From Entoloma clypeatum (lineage: Eukaryota; Basidiomycota; Agaricomycetes; Agaricales; Entolomataceae), in contig OY751486.1 of the NCBI GenBank assembly GCA_963565915.1, positions 5,022,001-5,086,000 of the forward strand: a stretch of DNA of 64,000 nt, read 5' to 3'. A model generated the notes under the pieces. The model did no database searches, had not been told where the DNA came from, and saw nothing but the letters and a program-made list of their open reading frames with translations. Positions within the stretch are counted from its first letter, which is position 1; each line of letters starts with the position of its first letter. Shown here piece by piece: positions 37,212 through 47,545 of this stretch. The position numbers and the translations under genes were made by a program.

Positions 37212-38777
37212 ATGGCGTTTGCTACGCATCTGCTTCTCCTCACGGCCTTGCTTGCCACCGCTGTCGCTCCCGCTGCTCCCGCTTCCGGGATCCCAAAAGC
37301 CCCGTTGGTCGTGACGCTCGGTCTGTCTGGTGATATGAAGAACATACAGGCAGATGTGACGAACACTGGTGCAGACGTGAGCGGTACAATTGTATAACTT
37401 CCTCTAGCTGAGATCCCTAGTCACTCGATGTAATCACCCTCCACACGCCTCTTTCTACAGACGATCAGGGAGGCTATCGGGTGTCTGACAAAACTAGGGT
37501 GCTCACATTCCAAGGTCTTATCAAGTAGGTCTCATGGGAAATAGATCGGCTGCTAAGTCTAACGAGCTTCGAGGGCCTACATCACGTCAAACCTTTCTGA
37601 ATTCCACCAGACGATAACCCCTGGCAAGACGGCAACGACTCTTTGGCCTCTCAGCCTATTCGATTTCACGAATTCGACCGAACCGTACCACGCCTCGACT
37701 TCGGGCATATTCCAATACCGTCTAACCAGCGCAGATATGGACTCGGACTAAAAACTCGGTGAATATGAATCAAACGACCTTCAATTCCCCCATGCCCCTC
37801 CTAGCATCGGAACCCGCGCCAACGAGTGATTATCCTAACCCTTGACCACAGACGCTACGGCTAATTTCCGTTACAGCGCTGTACTCGTGCACACTGAGGG
37901 TTGTACTCAAAGTCAATTGGATTACATCAACGCGGCCTGCTTCGACTTTGGGCAGTTGGCAGATGCTGGAACCTAGTAGGTCCCCGCCCTGTGGTACTTC
38001 CGTCGCCATTCCTCATACCTATTTGTGAACTGTGAAGCGCACTCACTGGTGGCCAGGATACGGCATTCGCGGAATTCTTTGGAAAGACAGTCGGCCCCGC
38101 AGAATACCGAACTTTGACCAGTAAATTCTTCAATCTGCGGGCAGCCAAGACATTTGCCAACACTCAAGAACAGCAGCCGTCGGTATTCTCGTTCTCGTGC
38201 GATGACCGCATCGGACGCTGCAGACCAGGTGTGGCGGCATATGTTAAGGGTCCTGATGCGAATGTGGTGACATTTTGTCCCGCCTTTTTCACGTCGAGAG
38301 TGATTGCGCTCAGCTACTTGTGCTCGACACCGACTTATCAGCCAGGTAACGACGGTTATCTCTACCGGGGTACGCACATGTGCTGCTGTGATGCGAGTGA
38401 TACATTCTCACACATTGACGCAGGAGCTATCCTTCTTCGTGAATTCCTGCAACTCGAATACGTCATGAAGTCGCACCCCTTTAAAGGTATGCCCTGGAAT
38501 AAGCGTGTGCCTTCAGATCAGGTTCTCACCATCACTTTCAGATGAAACGAATAACAACGGGCACAAGGTGAGTTTTATTCAGAACCTCAGTGCGATGGGG
38601 TATTGACGGTTACCTACTGCATCGCACTTCGGCCAGGCATATGGGTATGCTACATCCAAGCTTCTGGCAACCCAGAACCCCGGCAAAGCCCGTAGGAATC
38701 CAGATAACTACGGATACTTTGCTGAGGTGGAATACGCGCGCGGGCGCGGTGGCGCTTGCTCAGGGAGCGAGCTCTGA
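37212..38777 (+). pseudogene. M35 metalloprotease, inactivated duplicate
   Basis: Same exon order as 33781-35350, with the signal peptide and most introns kept. Damage: a TAC to TAA change makes a stop at 37749-37751 (DSD-stop where unit A reads DSDYILGEY), and the zinc motif HEFMH has become REFLQ at 38438-38452, removing both zinc histidines. The C-terminus reads CSGSEL in place of CSKDEL. Conserved parts such as IALSYLCSTPTYQPGNDGY are still easy to align. Even with read-through it could not bind catalytic zinc, so it is a pseudogene by two independent lines. Confidence 0.85.
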
Positions 38778-39153
38778 GTCCGACCGGCTGCCACTCTTCT
38801 TCTTTTTGCACTTGCCGTTACATCAGGGAAAACCAAAAGGGTAGATATGACAGAAACGAACAGAATTTCACTAAATTACCAGTGGATTTTGTAAATGTAC
38901 TGATACTGACTAGATCATTTCATGGGCCGTTATATGTCTGCAAAACATACTTCCAATTAGACCAGAAATTGTTTGCATATGTACTTCTGGTGAGAAGTAC
39001 CTTTCGCGTTTGCAAAACTTTGCAAACACTCAGCCAAACGGGCGATTTAGTTTCGAGAGCAAGATCATGCCCATCCTTCAAAAAATATAATATGTGTGAA
39101 AAAGCGTAACGATGTCCCAAGGATTCTGAAGCAGTGGAACCGTAAAATCAAAA
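38778..39153. other. Intergenic between protease pseudogene and BTB gene
   Basis: AT-richer than its surroundings; no gene or repeat is seen. The matching unit A interval is about 35351-35740. Confidence 0.5.
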
Positions 39154-40311
39154 TTAAAGCGTCGCCAGCAAAACATCATAGTACATCCGACTCGCCGCCT
39201 CGACCTCCTCCAGCTCCCTGAACCCCCTTTTTACCAATTCCAAAAAAGTCTGGCCTTCCCTCTTCTTCGTGGAATGCCCAAACCCAGAATACTCCGGAAC
39301 GTGCCCCCCGCTCGTCCCACTGCTCGCCGCGTTCTGCTCCCGAATCTCGTACAGCCCCACCGCCGTCTCCGGCCCCCAGACCTCTCGCCTCCTCGACCGT
39401 GATCGTCGTCGTGCGCTGGGCGAGCTCGTGGTACCCGCGCAGCAGCCACCGCAGGACCTTATACGCCTTGGCGAGCGAAGCCTTCTCGACGGAGGTGAGC
39501 GCGTTGACCCCAGAGGTGGGGAGGTCAGAGAGGCGCGTTATCGAAAGCTGGCAGATGTCCCAGAAGTTCCAGAGGGTTGATATCTTGAGGACGGCGATCC
39601 ACTCGGCTTTCGAGAGGGCAGGTTCGCCGCCCAGGATCGTTGTCTGCCTGTTTGTTTTGTTCCATCGCAGGATCGCAGTGGCGTTCGAGAGAATTTCATT
39701 AAACATCGTCAAGATATTGTTGCCGTCTGGGTTGAGCCTCGCCGGGTTCCTGGTCCTGCGAAAGCCATAGACCCATTGAGCAGCAGCTTGACTGTGGATC
39801 AATTGGGCTTCAGCCGCCGCATTGTATGTGACAGCGACGTCCACTAAGCCTCTCTCCAAAAACGCCAGACTCTCAGTGGTGTCTCCAAGATACCAACCAA
39901 CCTCAAAAAACACTCTTCAATTGCGGGACCGCAAGAGTATTCGAACCATACCTTGAACGGCTCATGGAGGGCATACTCACAAAGTGTACATCACCTTCAG
40001 GAAACTCTTGAAGTCACTCTTGGAGATGCCCTCGAGATGGAAGGCCGTTCATCGCTCGATCCTTCGACATCCTGGTCGCCTCCCTTTCCCCGTGGCAGGG
40101 AGAATAAACCTGTCCGAGCAGCTGCCAACGTAGTATCGTGGTACCTTGAAAAGATAGCCGGCTACCTAGTCATAGAAATAAGATATGAGTCTACGTCAAG
40201 CGTTCCATGGTAGGTGATGCAGAACCAAAGAAGCTTCGCTTCGCTTACAAATACTATCGTCGCCATATAATACTCATCATCGTGAGGGTATTTCGGAGCG
40301 GTGGATGTCAT
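39154..40311 (-). pseudogene. BTB/POZ-domain protein, interrupted and frameshifted
   Basis: Mushroom-type BTB protein. The start at 40311 gives MTSTAPKYPHDDEYYMATI. After an intron comes VAGYLFKVPRYYVGSC, SSDERPFHLEGISKSDF and KSFLKVMYTL, the usual N-terminal half. The C-terminal half reads LSKAEWIAVLKISTLWNFWD, LAKAYKVLRWLLRGYHEL and AQRTTTITVEEARGLG. Two defects. First, about 280 bases between the halves (39630-39913) are foreign and encode a PBP fragment. Second, one extra C in the run at 39371-39377, compared with the copy near 35990, shifts the frame after RGLG; the downstream frame then reads TAVGLYEIREQ to the stop at 39154. The foreign piece keeps an open frame, so an aberrant fusion product is possible, but the gene is probably non-functional. 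Confidence 0.72.
39630..39913 (-). pseudogene. PBP (TupA-like) gene fragment displaced into the BTB gene
   Basis: Reads FFEVGWYLGDTTESLAFLE, GLVDVAVTYNAAAEAQLI, HSQAAAQWVYGFR and NPARLNPDGNNILTMFNEIL, which is the middle of fungal periplasmic-binding-protein-like proteins. The segment normally found after YGFR (a hydrophobic DHFLLVGP-like strand) is missing. The flanking PBP parts are found 400-900 bases away on the other side of the BTB 5' half, so this exon has been moved. Family assignment is from memory of the fungal PBP domain and was not searched. Confidence 0.6.
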
Positions 40312-40319
40312 TGACTCGG

Positions 40320-40850
40320 AATTTTACTAGGCAAGTTTCTCCAATGGTTATAAAAAGCTCGGATTCTTTGATGGTGGTGCTTTTATCGAAGCGGGGGAGG
40401 AACCGCGTCGGAGGACTCGTCGTGTCTGGCGGATCCTAGGAGATACAAGTATACGCCGTGGCGAGTCAAAAGACTTACAGCGACATCTGCACTGCCAACG
40501 GTGATACCCCAAATGCTTCACACTACTGTACTATTACGACCGGGTGTTCATGCACGTGATCAAAAAGTTTTTCCGACAAAGCCCCAAAATCTCAATAAAT
40601 CGAGAAAAATTCAAAAAAAATATCAGAAAAAAATGGCTGTGACGCGTGACTGAACACCCGGTCGTAATAGTACAGTATTGAATAAGAGCACCAATCAACC
40701 CTGATTGCCCTGCACAGCCATTGGCGATCTTGAGTTTGATGTCATTAGCTTCGGGATATCCCCCGTTGTGAACGGAAAAGTGGAGTAAGTTCAGTGAGAG
40801 TTGGCCCCATACTGGCCTAGAGAGGTAGAACATATGCCAGTGGTTCGTCG
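40320..40850 (-). pseudogene. Remnant of a secreted PBP (tungstate-binding-like) gene
   Basis: Two separated pieces in gene order. 40690-40830 reads HNGGYPEANDIKLKIANG then CAGQSGLIGALIQ, the N-terminal part of fungal PBP proteins. 40330-40450 reads PPTRFLPRFDKSTTIKES then ELFITIGE, the part that follows the middle domain. The middle exon is absent here and present at 39630-39913. A MITE at 40526-40675 sits directly after GALIQ and would break the frame. No full-length product is possible. Confidence 0.62.
40526..40675. mobile_element. Tc1/mariner-type MITE with TA target duplication
   Basis: About 150 bp with near-perfect terminal inverted repeats starting CTGTACTATTACGACCGG on both ends (25 bp matching), AT-rich centre, no coding capacity, flanked by TA at 40524-40525 and 40676-40677. 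It interrupts the PBP remnant; removing the element and one TA restores a continuous reading of the surrounding PBP sequence up to a TAG codon. Confidence 0.82.
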
Positions 40851-41571
40851 CGAGAACCCTTGTTGTTCTCGCTGAACGCTGAGGATTTAATGCGAGTCTG
40901 TCGATACATCTAGAAGAGATTCAGCTACTTACATATTGACAATTGACCATTGCAACAAGACAGAACGCCGATCATCGAGCACTTGGAGCAATTTAGAGCC
41001 CGCGTGCTACATTTGATTGAACTGCCACTGATGCCGTCTGTCTGAGTCTGAATGTCGTGTCTGCATCAGCAAGCATAATAGCCAAACTTAAGGGATTTCA
41101 TGTAACACTGGGTGAGCGGTGGCGTGTGCGTGGCGTTGTAGCTGTCGGTCGGATCGAATACTTAGTTACACAAGCAGCCAAAATCAAAGCTCTTCGTGAG
41201 TTGCGGCCTCAATGCCATGTCATTTCAAGCGCCGACAAGAACAGGCTTCATCTTGGCATCAAACCGAACATGTGGTCTCCCTCGCAACATTGTCGATCAC
41301 GACGAAATAAACTAAAATTGAGTGGGACTATTAAATGGCGGAAGTTGGAGAATAAGTGTATGGCGAGAGCAAAGGTCATGAGACAAGCTCGTCACACAGC
41401 GATTACTTTTTTCGGCGCCATTGAATGATACCAAAAGGGCTCTTGAACTTCGTTCCCAAGGGTGGCAAGACTTGTCAGGACCTGTCGCCATGCAACTCCG
41501 AGCATGTGGAGGCAGGCATGTGCTCAGGAAGTTCTGCAGTGGTCACGGGACCCCGGGTACGATCTGTAGGG
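40851..41571. other. Intergenic, no gene identified
   Basis: A 123-codon frame at 41057-41428 on the plus strand is rich in basic residues and has no known motif or signal peptide; I do not call it. Confidence 0.4.
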
Positions 41572-41579
41572 TATAAAAA
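41572..41579 (+). promoter_or_regulatory. TATA box of the exon-repeat precursor gene
   Basis: TATAAAAA 133 bp before the start codon at 41705, within the context GGGTATAAAAACCC. Clear TATA boxes are uncommon in fungal promoters and usually mark strong or inducible genes. Confidence 0.6.
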
Positions 41580-41704
41580 CCCACTCAAGAGAAAGTCGAA
41601 TCCTCAGCTCAGGTAGCCAACAACTTTCAAGTTAATCCCGCTGGTCGGTCCACACTTACTTACTCCCTTAAATCAAAACTCCTCTTCGTTCCCTCGACTT
41701 CATC

Positions 41705-43493
41705 ATGTTCACGAAATCTCAACTCCTCGCCGCCACTGCGATCGTCGCGTCTGCTACCTCTGTCGTAGCCGCTCCAAGCTACCTCGACCTTACTGAGATC
41801 GAGGCACGCTGGCATGGCGGCGCCGGCCAAGCCCCTTCCGCGCGCCGGGACCTGGAGGTACAGTCTCTTTCAGTCTCGTTTTCATGAACGTTGACCACGA
41901 CTCCCAGGCACGTGACGTTCGCAATACCAACACCAACCACGGAGGAGGTCCGGCGGGACCTCCAATTGCGGGACACCCGAAGCCTGGGACCACTGTCCCA
42001 CCACGCCCTACCCGCCGCGACCTTGAGGTACGTTCCTCCAATGTCCTAATTTTCACGAAGCTTGACCACCACTCTCAGGCACGCGGCACAGGGCAAACCA
42101 ACACCAACCAAGTAGGACATCCAGGGGGAGCTCCAATTCCGGGGGGGGCTCCAATGTCGGGACGCCCGAAGCCTGGGACCAATGTCCCAACACGCCCTAC
42201 CCGCCGCGATCTTGAGGTAAGTTCCTCCAGTGTCCTAATGTTCACGAAGCTTGACCACCACCCTCAGGCACGCTACACTGGGCAAACCAACACCAACCAA
42301 GCAGGACATCCGGGGGGAGAAGGACATCCGGGGGGAGCTCCAATGTCGGGACGCCCGAAGCCTGGGACCAATGTCCCAACACGCCCGGCCCGCCGCGACC
42401 TTGAGGTACGTTCCTCCAGTGTCCCCTGATTTTCACGAATCTTGACCACCACTCAGGCACGCGGCACTGGGCAAACCAACACCAACCAAGGAGGACATCC
42501 GGGGGGAGCTCCAATTTCGGGACGCCCCAGGCCTGGGACCAATGTCCCAACACGCCCGGCCCGCCGCAACCTTGAGGTGCGTCGGTATGTGCCACATGGT
42601 CCGCCGGGACCACCAACTACGGCAGACCCGAGGCCCGAGACCACTGTCCCACCACCCCCGGCGGGCCGCGATCTTGAGGTACGCCGGCTTGAGCCACATT
42701 CTCTTCCCCAATACTGCCCCCCCTTCCAAATGTTGACCGCTATTCTCCCACAGGCACGCGGCGGCAGCTACCACCCCACCCGCCGGGAGCTTGAGGTAGA
42801 TTGTCCTCCAGTGTCCCCTAATTTTCACGAATCTTGACCACCACTCGCAGGCACGCGGCACTGGGCAAACCAACACCAACCAAGGAGGACATCCGGGGGG
42901 AGCTCCAATGTCGGGACGCCCGAAGCCTGGGACCAATGTCCCAACACGCCCGGCCCGCCGCGACCTTGAGGTAAGTTCCTCCAGTGTCCTAATGTTCACG
43001 AAGCTTGACCACCACCCTCAGGCACGCTACACTGGGCAAACCAACACCAACCAAGCAGGACATCCGGGGGGAGAAGGACATCCGGGGGGAGCTCCAATGT
43101 CGGGACGCCCGAAGCCTGGGACCAATGTCCCAACACGCCCTACCCGCCGCGACCTTGAGGTACGTTCCTCCAGTGTCCTAATGTCCACGAAATAATGACC
43201 ACCACTCTCAGGCACGCGGCACCGGGCAAACCAACACCAACCAAGGAGGACATCCCGGGGGAGCTCCAATTTCGGAACACCCCAGGCCTGGGACCACCGT
43301 CCCAACACGCCCGGCCCCCCGCGACCTTGAGGTACGTTCTTTCAGTGTCCTGATTTTCACGAATCTTGACCGCCACTCTCAGGAACGCAACGGCCATGAC
43401 ACCCAAAGCCACAACCACTCACAACCACCAGCACGCCGCGAACTCTTGGACTTCATCAGGCGCGAGCTTGAGTTTTACGATGAACTCGATTAG
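41705..43493 (+). CDS. Secreted Kex2-processed repeat precursor built from duplicated exons
   Basis: About 433 residues in ten exons: 41705-41857, 41908-42027, 42079-42216, 42268-42405, 42457-42678, 42754-42795, 42851-42970, 43022-43159, 43212-43331, 43383-43493. Every intron is phase 0 and about 50 nt, except intron 5 (75 nt). Exon 1 holds a signal peptide (MFTKSQLLAATAIVASATS, cleavage near VVAAPS). Internal exons are variants of one module: it begins AR-G/Y-TGQTNTNQ, continues with Gly/Pro stretches (GHPGGAP), SGRPKPGTNVPTRP, and ends ARRDLE or TRRDLE, where RR is a Kex2-type site. One exon is only 14 codons (ARGGSYHPTRRELE). Processing would release several Pro/Gly/Asn-rich, basic, non-globular peptides of about 35-45 residues. 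No cysteine, so no disulfide fold. Function unknown. A Hyp/Pro-rich cell-wall role or a signalling or effector peptide are both possible. The frame closes at 43491-43493. Confidence 0.85.
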
Positions 43494-44635
43494 ATTAGGG
43501 ATATTTGTAATGTGGGTTGTCAAACGATTAGTGGGCTGTAAATGGACTATATCCTTGCGGGATCATAGCAGCACAGTGTCAGTGCTACCTATACTACAAA
43601 ATAACAATGCACGCCATGGTCAATGCAGAACGTATTCCCGTCTTTACGGCGAAAAAAATCCACCGAATCATAAGAGCAAAACCCTCAAAACATTAAAGCT
43701 CCCCATCGAGCTCAGGTGAACAAGACACTGCTGATCGATTACGTTCTACAATCAGGCAAAGCAGCTCTCATGGCAGCATTGTAATCTGGTAAATCAGCCG
43801 CAACGTGCCGCGCACTACAGAACCCGAAGAAGAGTCATTCAATGCAACCGACGGAGTGTCGGAATTTCTAGAGAGAGTGTGTGCGGAGACTCGAAGACCA
43901 TGTCATACCCGCCAACCGTAGTCATCTGTTGTTTGCGCTCGAGAAAACGACATTGGGGAGCACGCGAGTTCGTTTCAACGGGTCGAGTCCCTCAGGACAT
44001 ACCCAATGCACATAAGCTCCGACCACACACGCCGCACCCTGCCCACAGGTTATTTCGCGGTATGCTGCTTGAACCACGAGGAATGATGGAGAGCAAAGCT
44101 GGTGCAGGCAGGTGTATTGGTTAATATATGTCCTGAATGTTGGTCAGTGGACTGATGCTTGGGTATACTGGGTCGTCCTATGGCACAGTGATCAACTATA
44201 TGGCGAAGGAAAGATTGGTTTCTAGCATGAGTCACAATACAACAGTGGTTGTTGTTGTCCGAGTCTTGTTTGAGCCTGAGAGCCTGAAGGCAAATTTCGG
44301 CTTCAGCTTGCTTGCAGCTTTCAACGACCCATCCGCCCAACAATATGGTCACGGTGAACCTTGCTAATTGATTCATGGGCAAGGAATACGTCGGATGGTA
44401 AGATCTGTCGGAGATGTATGTTTACCGTACATACTGAAGCCTTCTTGCCAGGGACCTAAGTTGAGGCACTGCAGTGGCACAGTGACATCCAGAAACGGAG
44501 TAAAAACATCAAGAAATCCAATTAAACATCAGGCCTACCACGGAGAACCGTCTAAAAAATACCATTATACAACGTCTCAACGACAATTACATCAGGAAGG
44601 TACTAAGTTTTTGTTTTTTTTTAATCAAATCATTC
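43494..44635. other. Intergenic, no gene identified
   Basis: Downstream of the repeat precursor and of the seven-span protein, whose 3' ends face each other. Open frames near 43879-44382 have no motif. Confidence 0.45.
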
Positions 44636-46148
44636 TCAAACACGACTCTCATCATGTGGAGCCCATGCATCTGTCTGGGTCCGATCCCTTCCCTCGTGTC
44701 CACGGCTCCCACGAGGCCCTCCAAGCGTGACACTCGCATCGCTGGCAGAGCCCGACGCCTTGACGCGAAAGGTGCTCATCTGGCGGTGTCCCTCGCCCTT
44801 CCTCGTCGTCGATCCACCGTGCGCCAATCCCAGCGCTACACGCACTATGATCGATATCGGGATCATCACCTGCAAAAAAAAAGAGCACACCGAACCCCGC
44901 TCAGCCTGATGCAAAGAGAAAAGAGAAAAGAGAAGAGAGAGAGAGTAGACCGTACACTCAGCTGCGCGAGCATCATCTCCAAAATCACCCCGGCGTTCAT
45001 ATGTAGCAGGTACGTCACCAGCTGCACCAGCGCCGCGGACGTGTACACGGCGCCCGACTCGACGATCGTCCATATGATCGGCACGTACCGCGTCTTGAGC
45101 TGGCTCCCGACTGCAGCGTTGAGGCGCGCGACGTGGTAGATCCGGCCGGCGATGAGGGCGGTGGCGGTTATCTGCGTGGCGATGGTGAGGACGAAGGTGG
45201 AGGTGACCCAGGAGAGGAGGTCCGAGGTGAAGACGGACGCGGCGGGGGTGGTGGCGTTGGCGACGATGGTTTTGAGGCCGCAGACTGGATGGGAGGAGAA
45301 GATAAACGATTGGAAGGGAAAAGGGAGGGGGAGGTGGGGGCATACCTGTTGTTCCGAGGAAGAGAAGGGCCTGGTTGGATTCGAGCAAAAAAAGGACCTT
45401 TCAGAAAGGCGGGATGACAGGGTGGAATGTAGTACATACAGGTGCGAGAGTGATTTTCCAGCTGCTCCCCCATACGGCATACACTCGCCACACCTAGTTA
45501 TCAGGAACACTCGAGCTCTCTTTACGTCTATCCCGAATCACTAGCTTACGCACAAGAAGCGAATCACCCAAGAGAGTCTGAGTAACAAACACAATAATGT
45601 AAGAACCATCACCGACCAAAACGAACGGGGGGGGGATGACATACATTGACAATATACAGCGCCTTGCGCGCAGGGAATATGTTTATCCGGAAGAACACCG
45701 GTGGCGGAATCTCCCGCTCGTACACGAAGCCCTGCAAGAGCTCGTGCAGAGCGAGGGACACGTGGGCCGTGGATACGATGAACATGCAGGTGCTGAATCC
45801 CAAAAGTATCCTGAGATTTTGATGAGATGCCAGGTGAGAGGAACGAGGGGAACAGAACGCACATTGACAGCACCTCCCTCCCTTCCCGCCGCGATTTTGC
45901 ACGTAAAACGCTCCAGACGGCGGCGAACAAGATGACGCTGGATGGATTCCGGGATGTCAGGAGAGCCGTGGTGCTCGCTTTCGTGACAAGAGACGCTTAA
46001 CTGGAATCCTGATGGGGGATCCGAAGTACTAAGCGCCCCCGGCACACTAAAGAAAAGCCGGCAGCCGGCAGGATCACATACCGAACAACACCCCCTCACA
46101 CCACACCCCGGCGATATACGCCACATCGGCTGGAATATCAAAGATCAT
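44636..46148 (-). CDS. Seven-span integral membrane protein, basidiomycete family
   Basis: About eight exons. The start at 46148 gives MIFDIPADVAYIAGVWCEGV; an intron leads to ASTTALLTSRNPSSVILFAA, then ILLGFSTCMFIVSTAHVSLA, LHELLQGFVYEREIPPP, FPARKALYIVN, TLLGDSLLVWRVYAVW, GSSWKITLAP, LESNQALLFLGTTG, FTSDLLSWVTSTFVLTIATQ, ITATALIAGRIYHVARLNA, RYVPIIWTIVESGAVYTSAA, LVQLVTYLLHMNAGVILEMM and VMIPISIIVRVALGLAHGG. This gives about seven hydrophobic helices with the GD-xLxxWRxYxVWG signature of a very large Agaricomycete family. The cytoplasmic tail is Ser/Gly/Arg-rich with a KGEGHRQMSTFRVK stretch. The layout resembles a receptor-like protein, but no ligand or G-protein link is established. Exon joints near intron 1 are by eye. 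Confidence 0.78.
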
Positions 46149-47304
46149 CTCAAGTTTAAGTTGGAGGCCAGGAATTCGCAGAGATGGGGGGAATGTCAAG
46201 CGTGTAGTCGTTATCAAGCAGCAGCACCTTACTTATGTACCGAATTGGAGTCATTTTTTACAGCCCATCTAGTAAGTATGGCTCCATGGAGAAGTGTGTG
46301 GGTTCGAGGCGATGCACGCACCGCATGAGACACTGCTTCGACTCGGCCACGTTGATGAGGATGAGGCATATGAGAGCGAAGTCCCTATATAAATACTATG
46401 AGTTTACGGCAGTTGATGGATATCTTGACTCGGAACGAGCGGATGACGGGAGACAAGTAGTAAGGAAAAGACAAGGAAAAGGTTGGGAAAAGGCAAGGAA
46501 AAGGGTGCCGCTCACGAAGTCGAAGGTGGGGAAAGAAATGATCGATGAATTACTGATGGGGGGCCCGAAGTTGTTGGTAGCAATACTTACGTACTAACCA
46601 GTTCAAAAGAAGTTCACGCGATGGCTCGGAGACGTGAACGCATGGATAAGATTATATTCAGATCCCACCTGGCATGCCACAGCGACGACGGCCAATTTCA
46701 TTCGGCGCATCAACGTTTCAACTTTCATCCAGGCCGTAAGGAGGGGCAAGAGAGCCCGTTATTGATCCTATGTAGGCAAAGTTGCAATTGATCGTCGGTC
46801 CTGCTTTGCAATGAACTTGAAGCTAATCTCAAGATCTCAAAGTAAATTGGCGAGGCTCAAAACGCAAGAGAGTCATGAAGGACAGATAAGGCTACATTTT
46901 TATTCAAAACTATTAAAAAAAGGCTGTTCAAACATGTAAGAATGGGACAACAAGGGCTACTCTATCCAAGAGAACAGAAAGAGACAACGTAATAAGTAAA
47001 AAGGGGGAAAAGAAAAACGATGAGGACAGGAATAGGAAAACAAGCCAGAACACGATTCAGAAAGGCTACATCGAGGGGGAGGGGGGGGGAATCAGGGTAT
47101 AGGGGTGATATAGAGTATGATAACTCCAGAGCAGATAGTAAGGCTACAGCAGGTTTCAGACGTGGCGGACATAAGAAACATAAGTAAATGAAACGAGGAG
47201 GGGAGGAAAGAGTCCGATAGATATTTACAGACAGAATGAAGCGTTTTGATTAAAAGGCGAGTGTCGGCCGCGGGCTCGACGCAGTGTAGAGTGCCGAGAG
47301 ATAA

Positions 47305-47344
<40 letters not shown>

Positions 47345-47545
47345 AGAGAGGGTAGATATGTTTTTTCGTGGAAGGAGCGTGGAATTAAATCGCGGTCGTT
47401 GAGAACGGAAATGGAAAGGCATGGAAACCTGAAGGAAAGTAGGATGACAGAGCAGAGAGAGGGAGAGAGAGAGGGGGGGGAGGTTAAGCAAGGAAGAGGG
47501 CCAGTCAGCCCGATTGTGGCTTTTTCAACAAGACCAGGATCAGAA
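46149..47545. other. Intergenic, includes a GA microsatellite at 47308-47341
   Basis: The part from about 46900 to 47545 is probably the 3' untranslated region of the minus-strand HMG-box gene and carries a (GA)17-like tract. No gene is seen. Confidence 0.5.

Larger units (their letters stand above)
32487..39428. repeat. Tandem segmental duplication of about 3.5 kb
   Basis: Unit A spans about 32487-36045 and unit B about 36046-39428. Each contains, in the same order, the first exon of the ERD2-like gene, an M35 protease gene and the 3' tail of a BTB gene. Long stretches are near identical (for example 32950-33120 against 36510-36680 and the whole protease). The join at 36045/36046 puts BTB sequence (GGGCGAGCTCG) directly against ERD2 intron sequence (AACCCTGGAATCG). 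The outer borders match the intact genes at 39428 and 32487, with at most 1-2 bp of shared sequence. Spacers differ by small indels. Confidence 0.85.

Noticed and set aside
41790..43418. Regular 170-190 bp periodicity that could be a minisatellite or CRISPR-like array
   Set aside because: Every period has an open coding exon plus a GT-AG intron in phase 0, so it is an exon array. There are no short palindromic repeats with unique spacers, and the genome is eukaryotic.
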